From: Acidobacteriaceae bacterium | GTDB lineage: Bacteria; Acidobacteriota; Terriglobia; Terriglobales; Acidobacteriaceae | Assembly: GCA_030040115.1 (NCBI GenBank) | Contig: JASHUH010000563.1 | Location: forward strand, 1 to 16,061 | DNA: 16,061 nt | Reading direction: 5' to 3' | Part shown: positions 7,101 through 15,018 of the stretch, piece by piece | Numbering within the stretch: position 1 is the stretch's first letter | Layout of the letters: each line of letters begins with the position of its first letter | Made by a program: the position numbers and the translations under genes | The notes under the pieces: model-generated | Told to the model about the DNA's origin: nothing | What the model saw: only the letters and a program-made list of their open reading frames with translations | Databases searched by the model: none

Positions 7101-9293
7101 ATGCGTTTCTTCGTGTTGATAACGGCCTTAGCCGGCGCGGGATGGTTTTACAATTTTTCCGCTAACTCGCAGCAAACCGCTGCTATTCGCTGGGAAAGGG
7201 CGGAAGCATCAGCGGCTTCGAAAAGCGGTTCATTCGCCGCGGGCAACTGGGCTGCCTACGATGGCGAGCCCAATGGCGATCACTTTTCTGCTCTCGGGCA
7301 GATTAATCGCGGCAATGTGGGCAAGCTGAAGATAGCGTGGTCCTTCGACACCAACGAAGTTGGCGGCCTGGAGACCAATCCGCTCATTTTAGATGGAATT
7401 CTCTATGGCCTGACGCCGGCCCGTGAGGTTTTCGCTCTCGATGGAGCCACGGGCAAATTGCTTTGGAAGTTTGACTCCGGCGTTCCCGGCAGAGGGCATG
7501 ATCGAGGGCTCGCCTACTGGGCAGATGGTCAGGACCGGCGGATCCTGGCAGGAATCGGCAGCTTCTTGTACGCTCTCGACGCCCGTGACGGTAAGCCAGT
7601 CCCTTCGTTTGGAGACAACGGCCGCGTCGATTTGCGTAAAGGTTTAGGCCGAGACTACCTTAAGCAGTCAGTCAACATGGATAGTCCCGGGATTGTTTAT
7701 CACGACTTGATCATTGTGGGCGATTCCGAACCTGAGGATTATCCCGCGCCTCCCGGAGATATTCGAGCCTATAACATCCGGACCGGTAATCTTCAGTGGA
7801 TTTTCCATACGATTCCCCATCCGGGCGAGTTTGGTTACGACACCTGGCCGAAGGACGCATGGAAATATGCGGGCGCAGCGAATAACTGGGCGGGCATGGC
7901 GCTTGACGCCGGACGCGGCATCGTCTATGTTCCCACCGGCTCGGCAGTGCCCGATTTTTATGGCAGAGATCGTGTCGGCAATGACCTTTTTGCCGATACT
8001 TTGCTCGCTCTGAATGCGGAGACGGGAAAGCGCATATGGCACTTTCAGGGTGTGCATCATGACATCTGGGACAGAGATTTTCCATCGCCACCAGCGCTGC
8101 TGACGGTAACGCGTAATGGAAGAGGAGTAGATGCTGTGGCGCAAACGACCAAGTCCGGCTTCATTTTCCTCTTCGATCGGGCGACTGGCAAGCCGCTCTT
8201 TCCGATCGTCGAAAAGAGTTATCCGGCCAGCACGGTTCCAGGCGAAGTTGCGTCTCCGACTCAACCGGTTCCTACGGCGCCACCGCCGTTTGCGCGGCAA
8301 CCGTTCACCCGGGATATGGTGACGAACCGAACTCCAGAGGCGCATGAATGGGCTTTAAAACAGTTTGACAGGTTTATCAGTGCGGGCCAGTTCGTCCCGC
8401 TAAGCGTGGACAAGATCACAATTATGCTGCCAGGCACGGGTGGCGGCGGCGAATGGGGCGGTCCGGCCATCGACCCGGCAACTGGAGTGCTCTACGTCAA
8501 TTCCAACGAGATACCGCGCCTGTTTGCTCTCGCCGCGCCGCCGGCGCCAGGGAGCGAAGGGGAGCGAATTTATCAAGATCGGTGCAGCAGTTGCCATGGC
8601 CTGAACAGAGCCGGGTCTCCGCCCGCCATTCCGTCGCTGAACGGAATCACGGCAAAGCTGTCAGATGGCGAGATCGCGCAGACGATTCAGCACGGCTACG
8701 GACGCATGCCTCCTTTTCCGGACATCGACGACCAGCAGGCGAAAGCTGTTATCGCCTATCTCAAGGTTCCGGGGCGTGTTCATAAACCATCCGCCAGGTC
8801 CGAGCAAGCCGCCTCGGGCGCCATCCAAAAGGATGAGGGGAACGAACCGGCCTATCCCCAGGATCCCTTTAAGACGGTGGGCAGCCTCTATTTCCTGGAT
8901 CCGGATGGTTATCCGGCAGTTACCCCGCCTTGGGGCACACTCAATGCGATCGATATGAACACGGGAAAGCACCTCTGGAAGATTCCTTTGGGTGAATATC
9001 CCGAGCTTGCGGCAAAGGGAATGCATGATACAGGATCGTCAAATTATGGAGGTCCGATTGTCACCGCCGGCGGCGTACTCTTTATTGCGGCAACCGTATT
9101 CGATCATAAGTTTCGCGCCTTCGACGATCGGACCGGCAAGCTGCTATGGGAAAGCACGCTACCTTATTCCGGCAACGCGACGCCGGCGACGTACTTAGCG
9201 AAAGGGAAGCAGTACGTTGTCATCGCTGCCGGGGGGAGCAATTATGGCGGAGGCGCTACGGGTGGCACATACGTCGCTTACACTCTACCCTAG
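7101..9293 (+). CDS. PQQ-dependent quinoprotein dehydrogenase with inserted cytochrome c domain
   Basis: The 730-residue protein begins with an export signal (MRFFVLITALAGAGW), then an eight-bladed quinoprotein propeller. Blade motifs are ALDGATGKLLWKF, LLALNAETGKRIWHF, AIDMNTGKHLWKI and AFDDRTGKLLWES. Glucose-dehydrogenase-like signatures include FQGVHHDIWDRDFPSPP and TTKSGFIFLFDRATGKP. A class I cytochrome c domain is inserted late in the propeller (about 480-565): C495-SS-C498-H499 binds haem and M536 in GRMPPFP is the likely sixth ligand. The enzyme should oxidise an aldose or alcohol in the periplasm and pass electrons through its own haem. ATG 7101 is chosen because it opens the signal peptide; in-frame upstream codons overlap the preceding gene. 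Probably co-transcribed with the enolase-superfamily gene. Substrate unproven. Confidence 0.92.
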   Translation: MRFFVLITALAGAGWFYNFSANSQQTAAIRWERAEASAASKSGSFAAGNWAAYDGEPNGDHFSALGQINRGNVGKLKIAWSFDTNEVGGLETNPLILDGILYGLTPAREVFALDGATGKLLWKFDSGVPGRGHDRGLAYWADGQDRRILAGIGSFLYALDARDGKPVPSFGDNGRVDLRKGLGRDYLKQSVNMDSPGIVYHDLIIVGDSEPEDYPAPPGDIRAYNIRTGNLQWIFHTIPHPGEFGYDTWPKDAWKYAGAANNWAGMALDAGRGIVYVPTGSAVPDFYGRDRVGNDLFADTLLALNAETGKRIWHFQGVHHDIWDRDFPSPPALLTVTRNGRGVDAVAQTTKSGFIFLFDRATGKPLFPIVEKSYPASTVPGEVASPTQPVPTAPPPFARQPFTRDMVTNRTPEAHEWALKQFDRFISAGQFVPLSVDKITIMLPGTGGGGEWGGPAIDPATGVLYVNSNEIPRLFALAAPPAPGSEGERIYQDRCSSCHGLNRAGSPPAIPSLNGITAKLSDGEIAQTIQHGYGRMPPFPDIDDQQAKAVIAYLKVPGRVHKPSARSEQAASGAIQKDEGNEPAYPQDPFKTVGSLYFLDPDGYPAVTPPWGTLNAIDMNTGKHLWKIPLGEYPELAAKGMHDTGSSNYGGPIVTAGGVLFIAATVFDHKFRAFDDRTGKLLWESTLPYSGNATPATYLAKGKQYVVIAAGGSNYGGGATGGTYVAYTLP

Positions 9294-9530
9294 CCTACGG
9301 TCGGAGGTTAGTTTGGCGTTGATGGGCAGCAAGCGCCACCCCTACAGCTAAAGCCGGTACACTTTTCGCGCCATTCTTTCGGCACGGCTGAAGCCGTGCT
9401 CTTTCAAAACTGTTCCCGTTGGCAATTCGAAATCCAAATGCGATTGCCCTGTCAACCATCCCTCAAAACGAGTAACTGCACAGGCTGGGATGTACACTGT
9501 GCCGTGTACGCTTTCGAGGTGAAATTGGCC
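9294..9530. other. Intergenic region with hairpin repeat
   Basis: The stretch separates the dehydrogenase from the next gene. It contains a CTACAGCTAAAGCCGG segment near 9342-9357 and the hairpin at 9382-9399. The combination resembles dispersed intergenic REP-like elements. GAGGTG near 9516 is the ribosome binding site of the next gene. Confidence 0.5.
9382..9399. repeat. REP-like GC-rich hairpin
   Basis: GCACGGC (9382-9388), loop TGAA, and GCCGTGC (9393-9399) form a perfect 7-bp stem, followed by CTCTTTC. The unit GGCACGGCTGAAGCCGTGC is one I recall as an abundant intergenic repeat in Acidobacteriota genomes, often next to a CTACAGCTAAAGC stretch as here. It may also end the upstream transcript. 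The hairpin is certain; its dispersed nature needs the genome. Confidence 0.6.
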
Positions 9531-10802
9531 ATGACGGCAGCGGGATTGGATCTGGACAAGATGCTGGATGTGGCGTGGGTGCGTTCGCAGTTTCCATCGC
9601 TTGAGACGCAGGTCGACGGGCAGACCGCAGCCTTTCTGGACGGTCCTGCCGGCACCCAGACGCCCCTCCAGGTCATCTCCGCAATCCAGAACTATCTTAA
9701 GCATTCCAACGCCAACACCCACGGAGCCTTCTTGACGAGCCGGCGCAGTGACGAGGTGATCGCCGACACGCGTGCGGCGATGGGGGATTTTTTCTATTGT
9801 GATCCCGGCGAGGTTATGTTTGGCCCGAACATGACCACCCTTACCTTTGCAATGTCCCGGGCGATCGGCCGAGAGCTGCGGGCAGGAGATGAAATTCTTC
9901 TGACGAGGCTCGATCATGACGCCAATTTCTCTCCCTGGAAAGCGCTCGAGGAAAAAGGTGTGGTCATTCAGGTGGCGGACGTTCACGAAGAGGACTGCAC
10001 GCTCGACCTCGAGGACCTGAAAAGCAAATTGACCCACCGGACCAAGCTCGTGGCTTTAGGCTATGCCTCGAACGCCGTGGGAACCATCAATCCCGTGCGA
10101 GAGATCACGCGCCTGGCACATGCCGCCGGCGCCATGGCGTTTATTGACGCGGTGCACTATGCCCCTCATGGTCTGACGGACGTCAAAGAGCTCGATTGCG
10201 ATTTCCTGGTTTGCTCCGCATACAAATTCTTTGGCCCGCACATGGGTGTGCTCTATGGAAGACGCGAACATTTAGAGCAACTCCAGCCGTACAAGGTGCG
10301 GCCGGCCGCCGAGCAGATTCCGGAGCGGTGGGAAACGGGCACCCAGGCGCACGAGCTAATCGCCGGGATCGGCGCGGCGGTCGAATACATTGCCGGCGTG
10401 GGTCGCTACAGCGATCCAGCGGCGAAGACGCGGAGGCAAGCGCTGGCGGCGGCCTATGGCGCCACGGTCGCGCACGAGCGGCGGCTGATCGCGAGGCTGA
10501 TCGAAGGCTTGCAGACGATTCCAAGCGTGCGCATCTACGGCATTACCGATCCCAAGCGATTTGAGGGACGCTGCTCGACGCTCTCGCTTCGCGTCGGGGA
10601 ACACCCACCGAAAGCGATTGCCCAATTCCTCGGCAAGCGCGGCATCTTCACTTGGGATGGGAATTACTACGCACTCAATTTGTCAGAGCGGCTTGAAGTG
10701 GAATCGAAAGGCGGAATGCTGCGCATTGGTTTGGTTCATTACAACACGCTGGAAGAGGTGAATCGCCTGCTCGAGTCCCTGCGCGAATTCGCCTCGAATT
10801 GA
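9531..10802 (+). CDS. Class V aminotransferase-fold protein, cysteine desulfurase-like without the catalytic Cys
   Basis: The 423-residue product is a fold-type I PLP enzyme resembling the cysteine desulfurase-like family (TIGR01976 type). Motifs are AFLDGPAGTQTP at the N-terminus, SNANTHGAF, RLDHDANFSPW, YASNAVGTINPV, FIDAVHYAPHG (Asp for the PLP ring nitrogen) and CSAYKFFGPHMG, with K232 as Schiff-base lysine. RIGLVHYNT near the C-terminus is typical. In SufS-type desulfurases the corresponding loop is HHCA; here it is NYYA (N378-A381), so the position of the active cysteine is Y380. A true desulfurase role is therefore doubtful, and a lyase or epimerase/aminotransferase-type reaction is possible. 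ATG 9531 has GAGGTG about nine bases upstream; the frame is open further upstream without family resemblance. No Fe-S assembly genes are nearby. Confidence 0.85.
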   Translation: MTAAGLDLDKMLDVAWVRSQFPSLETQVDGQTAAFLDGPAGTQTPLQVISAIQNYLKHSNANTHGAFLTSRRSDEVIADTRAAMGDFFYCDPGEVMFGPNMTTLTFAMSRAIGRELRAGDEILLTRLDHDANFSPWKALEEKGVVIQVADVHEEDCTLDLEDLKSKLTHRTKLVALGYASNAVGTINPVREITRLAHAAGAMAFIDAVHYAPHGLTDVKELDCDFLVCSAYKFFGPHMGVLYGRREHLEQLQPYKVRPAAEQIPERWETGTQAHELIAGIGAAVEYIAGVGRYSDPAAKTRRQALAAAYGATVAHERRLIARLIEGLQTIPSVRIYGITDPKRFEGRCSTLSLRVGEHPPKAIAQFLGKRGIFTWDGNYYALNLSERLEVESKGGMLRIGLVHYNTLEEVNRLLESLREFASN

Positions 10803-11048
10803 AGAACCTATGACACGATCCAGCGAATGCTGGCTGTTTTTCAAGACTGCTCTTGCCGTTGCAACGTGCATCAAAGGAACTGAAGACTCGGAACCCTGCA
10901 GCCGCGGGGCCATACTCGAGGCTCGGTTGATCCCGGCGCCGTCGCAGCCAGGTGGGTTGTTCTTAAAAGGGCGCCTTGTATGACGCCGCATCGAGCACAT
11001 AAATCCCTGGAACTGCTCTAGAATGATCCGTGTTGCTCATTCCGCTCC
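10803..11048. other. Intergenic region, no gene seen
   Basis: About 246 bases with no credible coding frame. A possible promoter element is TAGAAT near 11020, about 30 bases before the ATG at 11049, without a convincing -35. GGAACTGC just upstream of it could alternatively be a -35 for an ECF-type sigma factor. Both are weak. Confidence 0.3.
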
Positions 11049-12854
11049 ATGAAATCCGTTTCCCCGATCTCCACGATTAACGACCTCTTTTGCCGTGTCG
11101 CCGCGGCGGGTAATCCGCGCGCCATGCTTTTCCAGGACGACGCGAGCCAGTGGCGGGCGATCTCCTCGGACCAGATCTATCAGCGTGTGCGCGCGCTCGC
11201 CGAAGCATTCCGCGCATGGGGCGCCAAGAAAGGCGACCGCATTGCCCTGGTGAGCGAAAACCGCTGGGAGTGGGCCATCACCGACTTTGCCGTGCTTGCC
11301 CTCGGCGCCGCCGACGTGCCCATCTATCCCACCCTTACGGCCGAGCAGGTGGCGGCGCTGCTGCGCGACGCCGGCTGCCGCATCGCCGTGGTCTCCACAC
11401 GCCAGCAATTCGAAAAACTGAGCTCGGTGCGCAGTCAGACGCCCGTCGAACGGATCGTCCTCATGGATTCGCCCGCGCCCGGAGGAGCCATTGCCTTCAC
11501 CAGCCTGCTCGCCGGCGCCGACGACCGCGGCGCGGAGCGCGATGTCGAGTTCGATGCCCTGGTTCGCGCCGCCGAACCCAACGACCTGGCTACCGTGATC
11601 TACACTTCCGGCACCGCGGGCGAGCCCAAAGGCGTTGCCCTCACCCACGGCAATATCGCCTCCAATCAAAATTACGCCGTTGCCGATTTTGCCTTCAATT
11701 CCACGGACGCCTGCATCTCCTTTCTGCCTCTCTCGCACATCACGGCCCGCGCTCTCGACTACGTCATGTACAACCACGGCGCGCAGGTGGCCTATTGCTC
11801 GCAATTCGATAGGCTTCCTCAAGCCATGCGCGAGGTCAGACCCACGGTGATCGTGGGCGTGCCCCGCGTCTACGAAAAAATCCGCCAGACGGTGGAGGCC
11901 CGAGCCGCAGAGTCACCGGTCAAAAAGCGCCTCCTCGCCGTAGCTATCGCTGTTGGCGCGCGTCATCGCGATACGGTGTACAGCGGCCGCCGCCCCTCGT
12001 CGCCCTTGTGGAAGCTGGCGAATAAACTGGTCTACTCCAAAGTCCGCGAGGCCTTTGGCGGCCGCGTCAAAGTCTTCATCTCCGGCGGCGCGCCTCTGGG
12101 TCTGGATACAACGCGCTGGTTCGCCTCAGCCGGCATCGCGCTCTGGGAAGGTTACGGCCTCACCGAAACATCGCCCGTCATCGCTCTCAACTCGCCGCTC
12201 CACCAGCGCATGGGCTCCGTCGGCAGGCCCCTGGCCAACATCGAGCTGAAACTCGCCGCAGACGGCGAACTCCTGGTGCGCGGTCCCTCCGTTTTTGCCG
12301 GCTATTGGCAAAAACACGAGGCGAACGGCGACTGCTTCGACGCCGATGGATGGTTCCATACCGGCGACATCGCCCGCCTCGACGAGGACGACGGCTTCCT
12401 TTACATCACCGACCGCAAAAAGGAGCTGCTCAAAACCTCGGGCGGCAAGCTCGTCGCGCCGCAGCCCATCGAAAACAAGCTCAAGAATCATCCTCTCGTG
12501 GCCCAGGCCGCGCTGGTCGGCGACAAGCACAAATTCATTTCCGCGCTGCTCTCGCCCAACTTCGCCGCGCTCGAAGATTGGGCGCGCCGCGAGGGCATCG
12601 AGACCAGTTCCCGCGCCGAACTGGTGGCTCACCACCGCGTGCTTGCCCTTTACGGAGAAATTGTCCGCGAGGTCAATTCGGGCCTGGCCAACTTTGAAAG
12701 CCTCAAGCGTTTCCGCGTAGTCGCCGAAGAATGGACCCAGGAGTCGGGCGAACTCACCCCCTCGATGAAGCTCAAGCGCCGCATCATCACGGCGCAATAC
12801 GCGGACGCGATCGACGCGCTCTACGACGACGAAGCAACCGCGCGGGGCGAATAG
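11049..12854 (+). CDS. Long-chain acyl-CoA synthetase (AMP-forming fatty acid ligase)
   Basis: The 601-residue protein belongs to the FAA1/FadD15-type AMP-forming ligases, which activate fatty acids with ATP and CoA at the membrane. Visible motifs are the ATP loop YTSGTAGEPKGVALTHGN (from Y185), LPLSHITAR, VGVPRVYEKI, ISGGAPLG, the adenylate motif GYGLTETSPVI (about 365), WFHTGDIARLDEDDGFLYI, DRKKELLKTSGGK and the C-terminal TPSMKLKR with the expected catalytic lysine. Length and motif order match bacterial long-chain acyl-CoA synthetases with the PVEKI/RVYEKI signature. The start is ATG 11049 with a CGCTCC leader and no strong Shine-Dalgarno. Its 3' end overlaps the convergent membrane-protein gene by 68 bases. 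Codons are strongly C/G-ending. Chain-length preference cannot be read. Confidence 0.93.
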   Translation: MKSVSPISTINDLFCRVAAAGNPRAMLFQDDASQWRAISSDQIYQRVRALAEAFRAWGAKKGDRIALVSENRWEWAITDFAVLALGAADVPIYPTLTAEQVAALLRDAGCRIAVVSTRQQFEKLSSVRSQTPVERIVLMDSPAPGGAIAFTSLLAGADDRGAERDVEFDALVRAAEPNDLATVIYTSGTAGEPKGVALTHGNIASNQNYAVADFAFNSTDACISFLPLSHITARALDYVMYNHGAQVAYCSQFDRLPQAMREVRPTVIVGVPRVYEKIRQTVEARAAESPVKKRLLAVAIAVGARHRDTVYSGRRPSSPLWKLANKLVYSKVREAFGGRVKVFISGGAPLGLDTTRWFASAGIALWEGYGLTETSPVIALNSPLHQRMGSVGRPLANIELKLAADGELLVRGPSVFAGYWQKHEANGDCFDADGWFHTGDIARLDEDDGFLYITDRKKELLKTSGGKLVAPQPIENKLKNHPLVAQAALVGDKHKFISALLSPNFAALEDWARREGIETSSRAELVAHHRVLALYGEIVREVNSGLANFESLKRFRVVAEEWTQESGELTPSMKLKRRIITAQYADAIDALYDDEATARGE

Positions 12855-13443
12855 GCGAACCCAGTCGGGGCAATTTCTCGGGGAAAAGTATGCGCCTCGT
12901 CCACATGTTCTTCAGCCCTTTGAAGAACGGCGCTCCCCATGCGCCCACCGCCAGCGCGGCTCCAAAAAAGACCACCGCATCGATGCTCAGCCTTCCCTCG
13001 CGCGTCCAGTACGCGTCGGGCTCCAGATTCAGCCACAGCGCAAACTCATCCAGCGTCAACGCCGCGCCTACGCCGTAGCTCACCGCCATCAGCCGGCCCA
13101 GAAAAATCGACATCGGCGAGCGCGACCGCCCCACGTCCATCAACCATCCGTAGCCCACCGCCAACAGGATGAGAATCCCCCACACCAGGTGGTGAATATG
13201 ATGTCCGCGCACCACCACCCATTGGAAATGCCCCTCGTGATTCACAATCCGGTGCACCAGGATGCGGATGCCCACAAAGGTGATGAGAAACGCCACCGAG
13301 GCCAGGAATGCGCGTTGCCGCGGCCGATCCGGAATGGTGGTGTGGACCAGATACCCCAGCCGCGTCAACTGCAGCAACACAAGCAGCACAACGACCACCA
13401 GGGTGACAAAGGCCAGCAATAGCAGGGCTCCGGCTCCAGGCAT
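12787..13443 (-). CDS. Integral membrane protein with HHIHH motif, function unknown
   Basis: The 218-residue product starts at the ATG at 13443; the frame is open further upstream but those residues are not membrane-like. There are five hydrophobic segments: about 4-33, 45-65, 84-104, 113-140 and 152-174. The striking motif is RGHHIHHLVWGILILL (H81, H82, H84, H85) at the start of the third helix, with TLDEFALWLNL in the fourth. This histidine pattern is found in a family of uncharacterised bacterial membrane proteins; metal binding is conceivable but unproven. The C-terminal 20 or so residues are arginine-rich and antisense to the acyl-CoA synthetase 3' end, so the overlap may not be functionally constrained in this frame. 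Ribosome binding site is weak (AATAGAAAC). Confidence 0.8.
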   Translation of the reverse strand: MPGAGALLLLAFVTLVVVVLLVLLQLTRLGYLVHTTIPDRPRQRAFLASVAFLITFVGIRILVHRIVNHEGHFQWVVVRGHHIHHLVWGILILLAVGYGWLMDVGRSRSPMSIFLGRLMAVSYGVGAALTLDEFALWLNLEPDAYWTREGRLSIDAVVFFGAALAVGAWGAPFFKGLKNMWTRRILFPEKLPRLGSPIRPARLLRRRRARRSRPRIAP

Positions 13444-13667
13444 GTTTCTATTGAAACATCTTCGCGCGGCGCTGCTGAACCACGCCGCAAGCGGAAGCCT
13501 GAAGATTGTGAACTGAACACGGTTTTCCGTGCTCCCGGTCACGATTCCTCTTTCGAGCCGCGGAGTAAACTGGTTAGGGCTTCGAGACCGAGGCAAGTTG
13601 AGGCTTGCTCCCGAACGGTCCATTTCCGGCGCCGCCGGGCGAATTTCCGACCAGGAGACTTTTTCGA
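13444..13667. other. Divergent intergenic region between membrane protein and phosphofructokinase
   Basis: About 224 bases hold both 5' ends. A small hairpin, CACGG-TTTT-CCGTG, lies at 13518-13531. CAGGAGAC at 13651-13658 is the ribosome binding site for the kinase. No clear promoter hexamers are recognised. Confidence 0.4.
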
Positions 13668-14723
13668 ATGCGTGTTGCTTTGTTGACCGGCGGCGGCGAC
13701 TGCCCTGGTCTGAATGCGGTAATTTACGCGGCGGTTAAAAAGGGCATCAACCATTACGGCGACGAGTTCATCGGATTTCTCAACGGCTGGCGTGGCGTGC
13801 TCGACAACAACTTCATTCCCCTCACCCTCGAAACCACCGACGGCATCCAGCTAAAGGGCGGCACTATCCTCCATGCCTCGCGCACCAATGTCAAAAAAAT
13901 ACCCGGCGGGCTCGACAAAGCCCGTGAGGTTCTGGCCGTCAACAAAATCGATGCTCTTATCGCCCTTGGCGGCGACGACACCCAGTCGGTCACCCAGTAC
14001 CTGTGTGACAACGGCGTCAACGGCGTGGGTGTGCCCAAAACCATCGACAACGACCTCAGCGGCACCGACCAGACTTTCGGTTTCGACACCGCCGTTTCCA
14101 TCGCCACCGAGGCCGTCGACCGGATTCACACGACTGCCGACTCCCACAACCGGGTCATCGTCATCGAGGTGATGGGCCGCGATGCCGGTTGGATCGCCTA
14201 TGCCGCGGGGATTGCGGGCGGCGCGCATGTCATTTTGGTTCCCGAAAAAGAGATCGACATCGAACACGTTTGCGCGCTGCTCAAGTACAACTACGATCAT
14301 GACAAGCATTACGGGGTTGTGGTGGTCGCCGAGGGCTGCCATCTGCCCGAAGTCGGCCAGGTGACCGGATCCTCGCAGGTCGACTCCTTCGGCCACGCGC
14401 GTCTATCCGGCATCGGCGAAGCACTCGCCGACCTCATCGAGAAAAAAACCGGCTACGAAACCCGCTCCGTCAATCTGGGTCACACCCAGCGTGGCGGCGT
14501 TCCCACCGCCTATGACCGCCTCCTCGGCCAGCGCTATGGCCTACACGCCATCGATATGGTGCATGAGAGGAAATGGGGCCGCATCGCCGTGTTGCGCGGT
14601 ATCGATATCACCGATATCCCCATCAAAGAATCGATTGCCACTAGCCGCCGCCTCGACCAGCGCTTTTTCGATGTGATTTCCGACCTCGAAGCCAGGGTCC
14701 CGGCTCTCGCCGTGAAGGTCTAA
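13668..14723 (+). CDS. pfp: 6-phosphofructokinase, pyrophosphate-dependent type
   Basis: The 351-residue protein is a PfkA-superfamily phosphofructokinase. Motifs are LTGGGDCPGLNAVI, LIALGGDDTQSV (D103, D104), VPKTIDNDLSGTDQTFGFDTA (K124, D127, D129), EVMGRDAGWIA and LGHTQRGG. Numbering coincides with E. coli PfkA. There ATP-dependent enzymes carry Gly104 and Gly124, whereas PPi-dependent enzymes carry Asp104, which closes the ATP site, and Lys124. Both switches are present, so the enzyme is predicted to use pyrophosphate and to run reversibly between fructose 6-phosphate and fructose 1,6-bisphosphate. CAGGAGAC lies about nine bases before ATG 13668, supporting this start. It is downstream of a divergent membrane-protein gene. 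The PPi assignment is from residue signature only; some mixed-substrate members exist. Confidence 0.92.
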   Translation: MRVALLTGGGDCPGLNAVIYAAVKKGINHYGDEFIGFLNGWRGVLDNNFIPLTLETTDGIQLKGGTILHASRTNVKKIPGGLDKAREVLAVNKIDALIALGGDDTQSVTQYLCDNGVNGVGVPKTIDNDLSGTDQTFGFDTAVSIATEAVDRIHTTADSHNRVIVIEVMGRDAGWIAYAAGIAGGAHVILVPEKEIDIEHVCALLKYNYDHDKHYGVVVVAEGCHLPEVGQVTGSSQVDSFGHARLSGIGEALADLIEKKTGYETRSVNLGHTQRGGVPTAYDRLLGQRYGLHAIDMVHERKWGRIAVLRGIDITDIPIKESIATSRRLDQRFFDVISDLEARVPALAVKV

Positions 14724-14809
14724 CAGCGAACCCAGGATCGAATCGGGCCGATTTCCCCATCCCAGATTCTTGCATGTCATGGGTGCGGCGGCGCCATCAC
14801 CCGCAATAA

Positions 14810-14842
14810 AGTGTTTACACTGATCTGCCGCGGAGTTTTCAT
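14810..14842 (+). promoter_or_regulatory. Possible promoter with overlapping palindrome
   Basis: TTTACA (14814-14819) and TTTCAT (14837-14842) are spaced 17 bases apart and lie about 23 bases before the ATG at 14866. The -35 box sits inside the palindrome AGTGT-TT-ACACT (14810-14821), a plausible repressor site. The -10 is weak. Confidence 0.3.
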
Positions 14843-14865
14843 CGATCGCCAAAGAGAGTTTCGCC

Positions 14866-15018
14866 ATGGATCCGGGGCGATTCACCCAGGCCATGCCTGA
14901 AGATGAGCCCACCGCGGTGAAAAGGGCGGATGGCCGTGTCCCGATATGGATGCCGGTGGCGGCGCACAAATTGGCGAAGGGGCATCGGCCGATGAGCGTG
15001 GACGAGGTGCGGGCATGA
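14866..15018 (+). CDS. 50-residue small protein, unknown function
   Basis: The short ORF starts MDPGRFTQAMPEDEP, runs through RVPIWMPVAAHKLAKG and ends RPMSVDEVRA. AAAGAGAG lies about eight bases before the ATG, a good ribosome binding site. The product is soluble-looking, with an acidic N-terminal part and a basic middle. Its TGA (15016-15018) overlaps the ATG of the next small ORF as ATGA, a sign of translational coupling and the main argument that both are real. It follows the phosphofructokinase by 142 bases, with a possible promoter between. I do not recognise a family. Homologues in related genomes with the same overlap would confirm it. Confidence 0.55.
   Translation: MDPGRFTQAMPEDEPTAVKRADGRVPIWMPVAAHKLAKGHRPMSVDEVRA

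Noticed and set aside
11037..11822. Minus-strand 261-codon ORF
   Set aside because: Antisense shadow of the acyl-CoA synthetase; Gly/Arg/Val-rich composition typical of GC-rich reverse frames.
12126..12797. Minus-strand 223-codon ORF
   Set aside because: Antisense shadow of the acyl-CoA synthetase with no family resemblance.
13851..14396. Minus-strand 181-codon ORF
   Set aside because: Antisense to conserved phosphofructokinase motifs.
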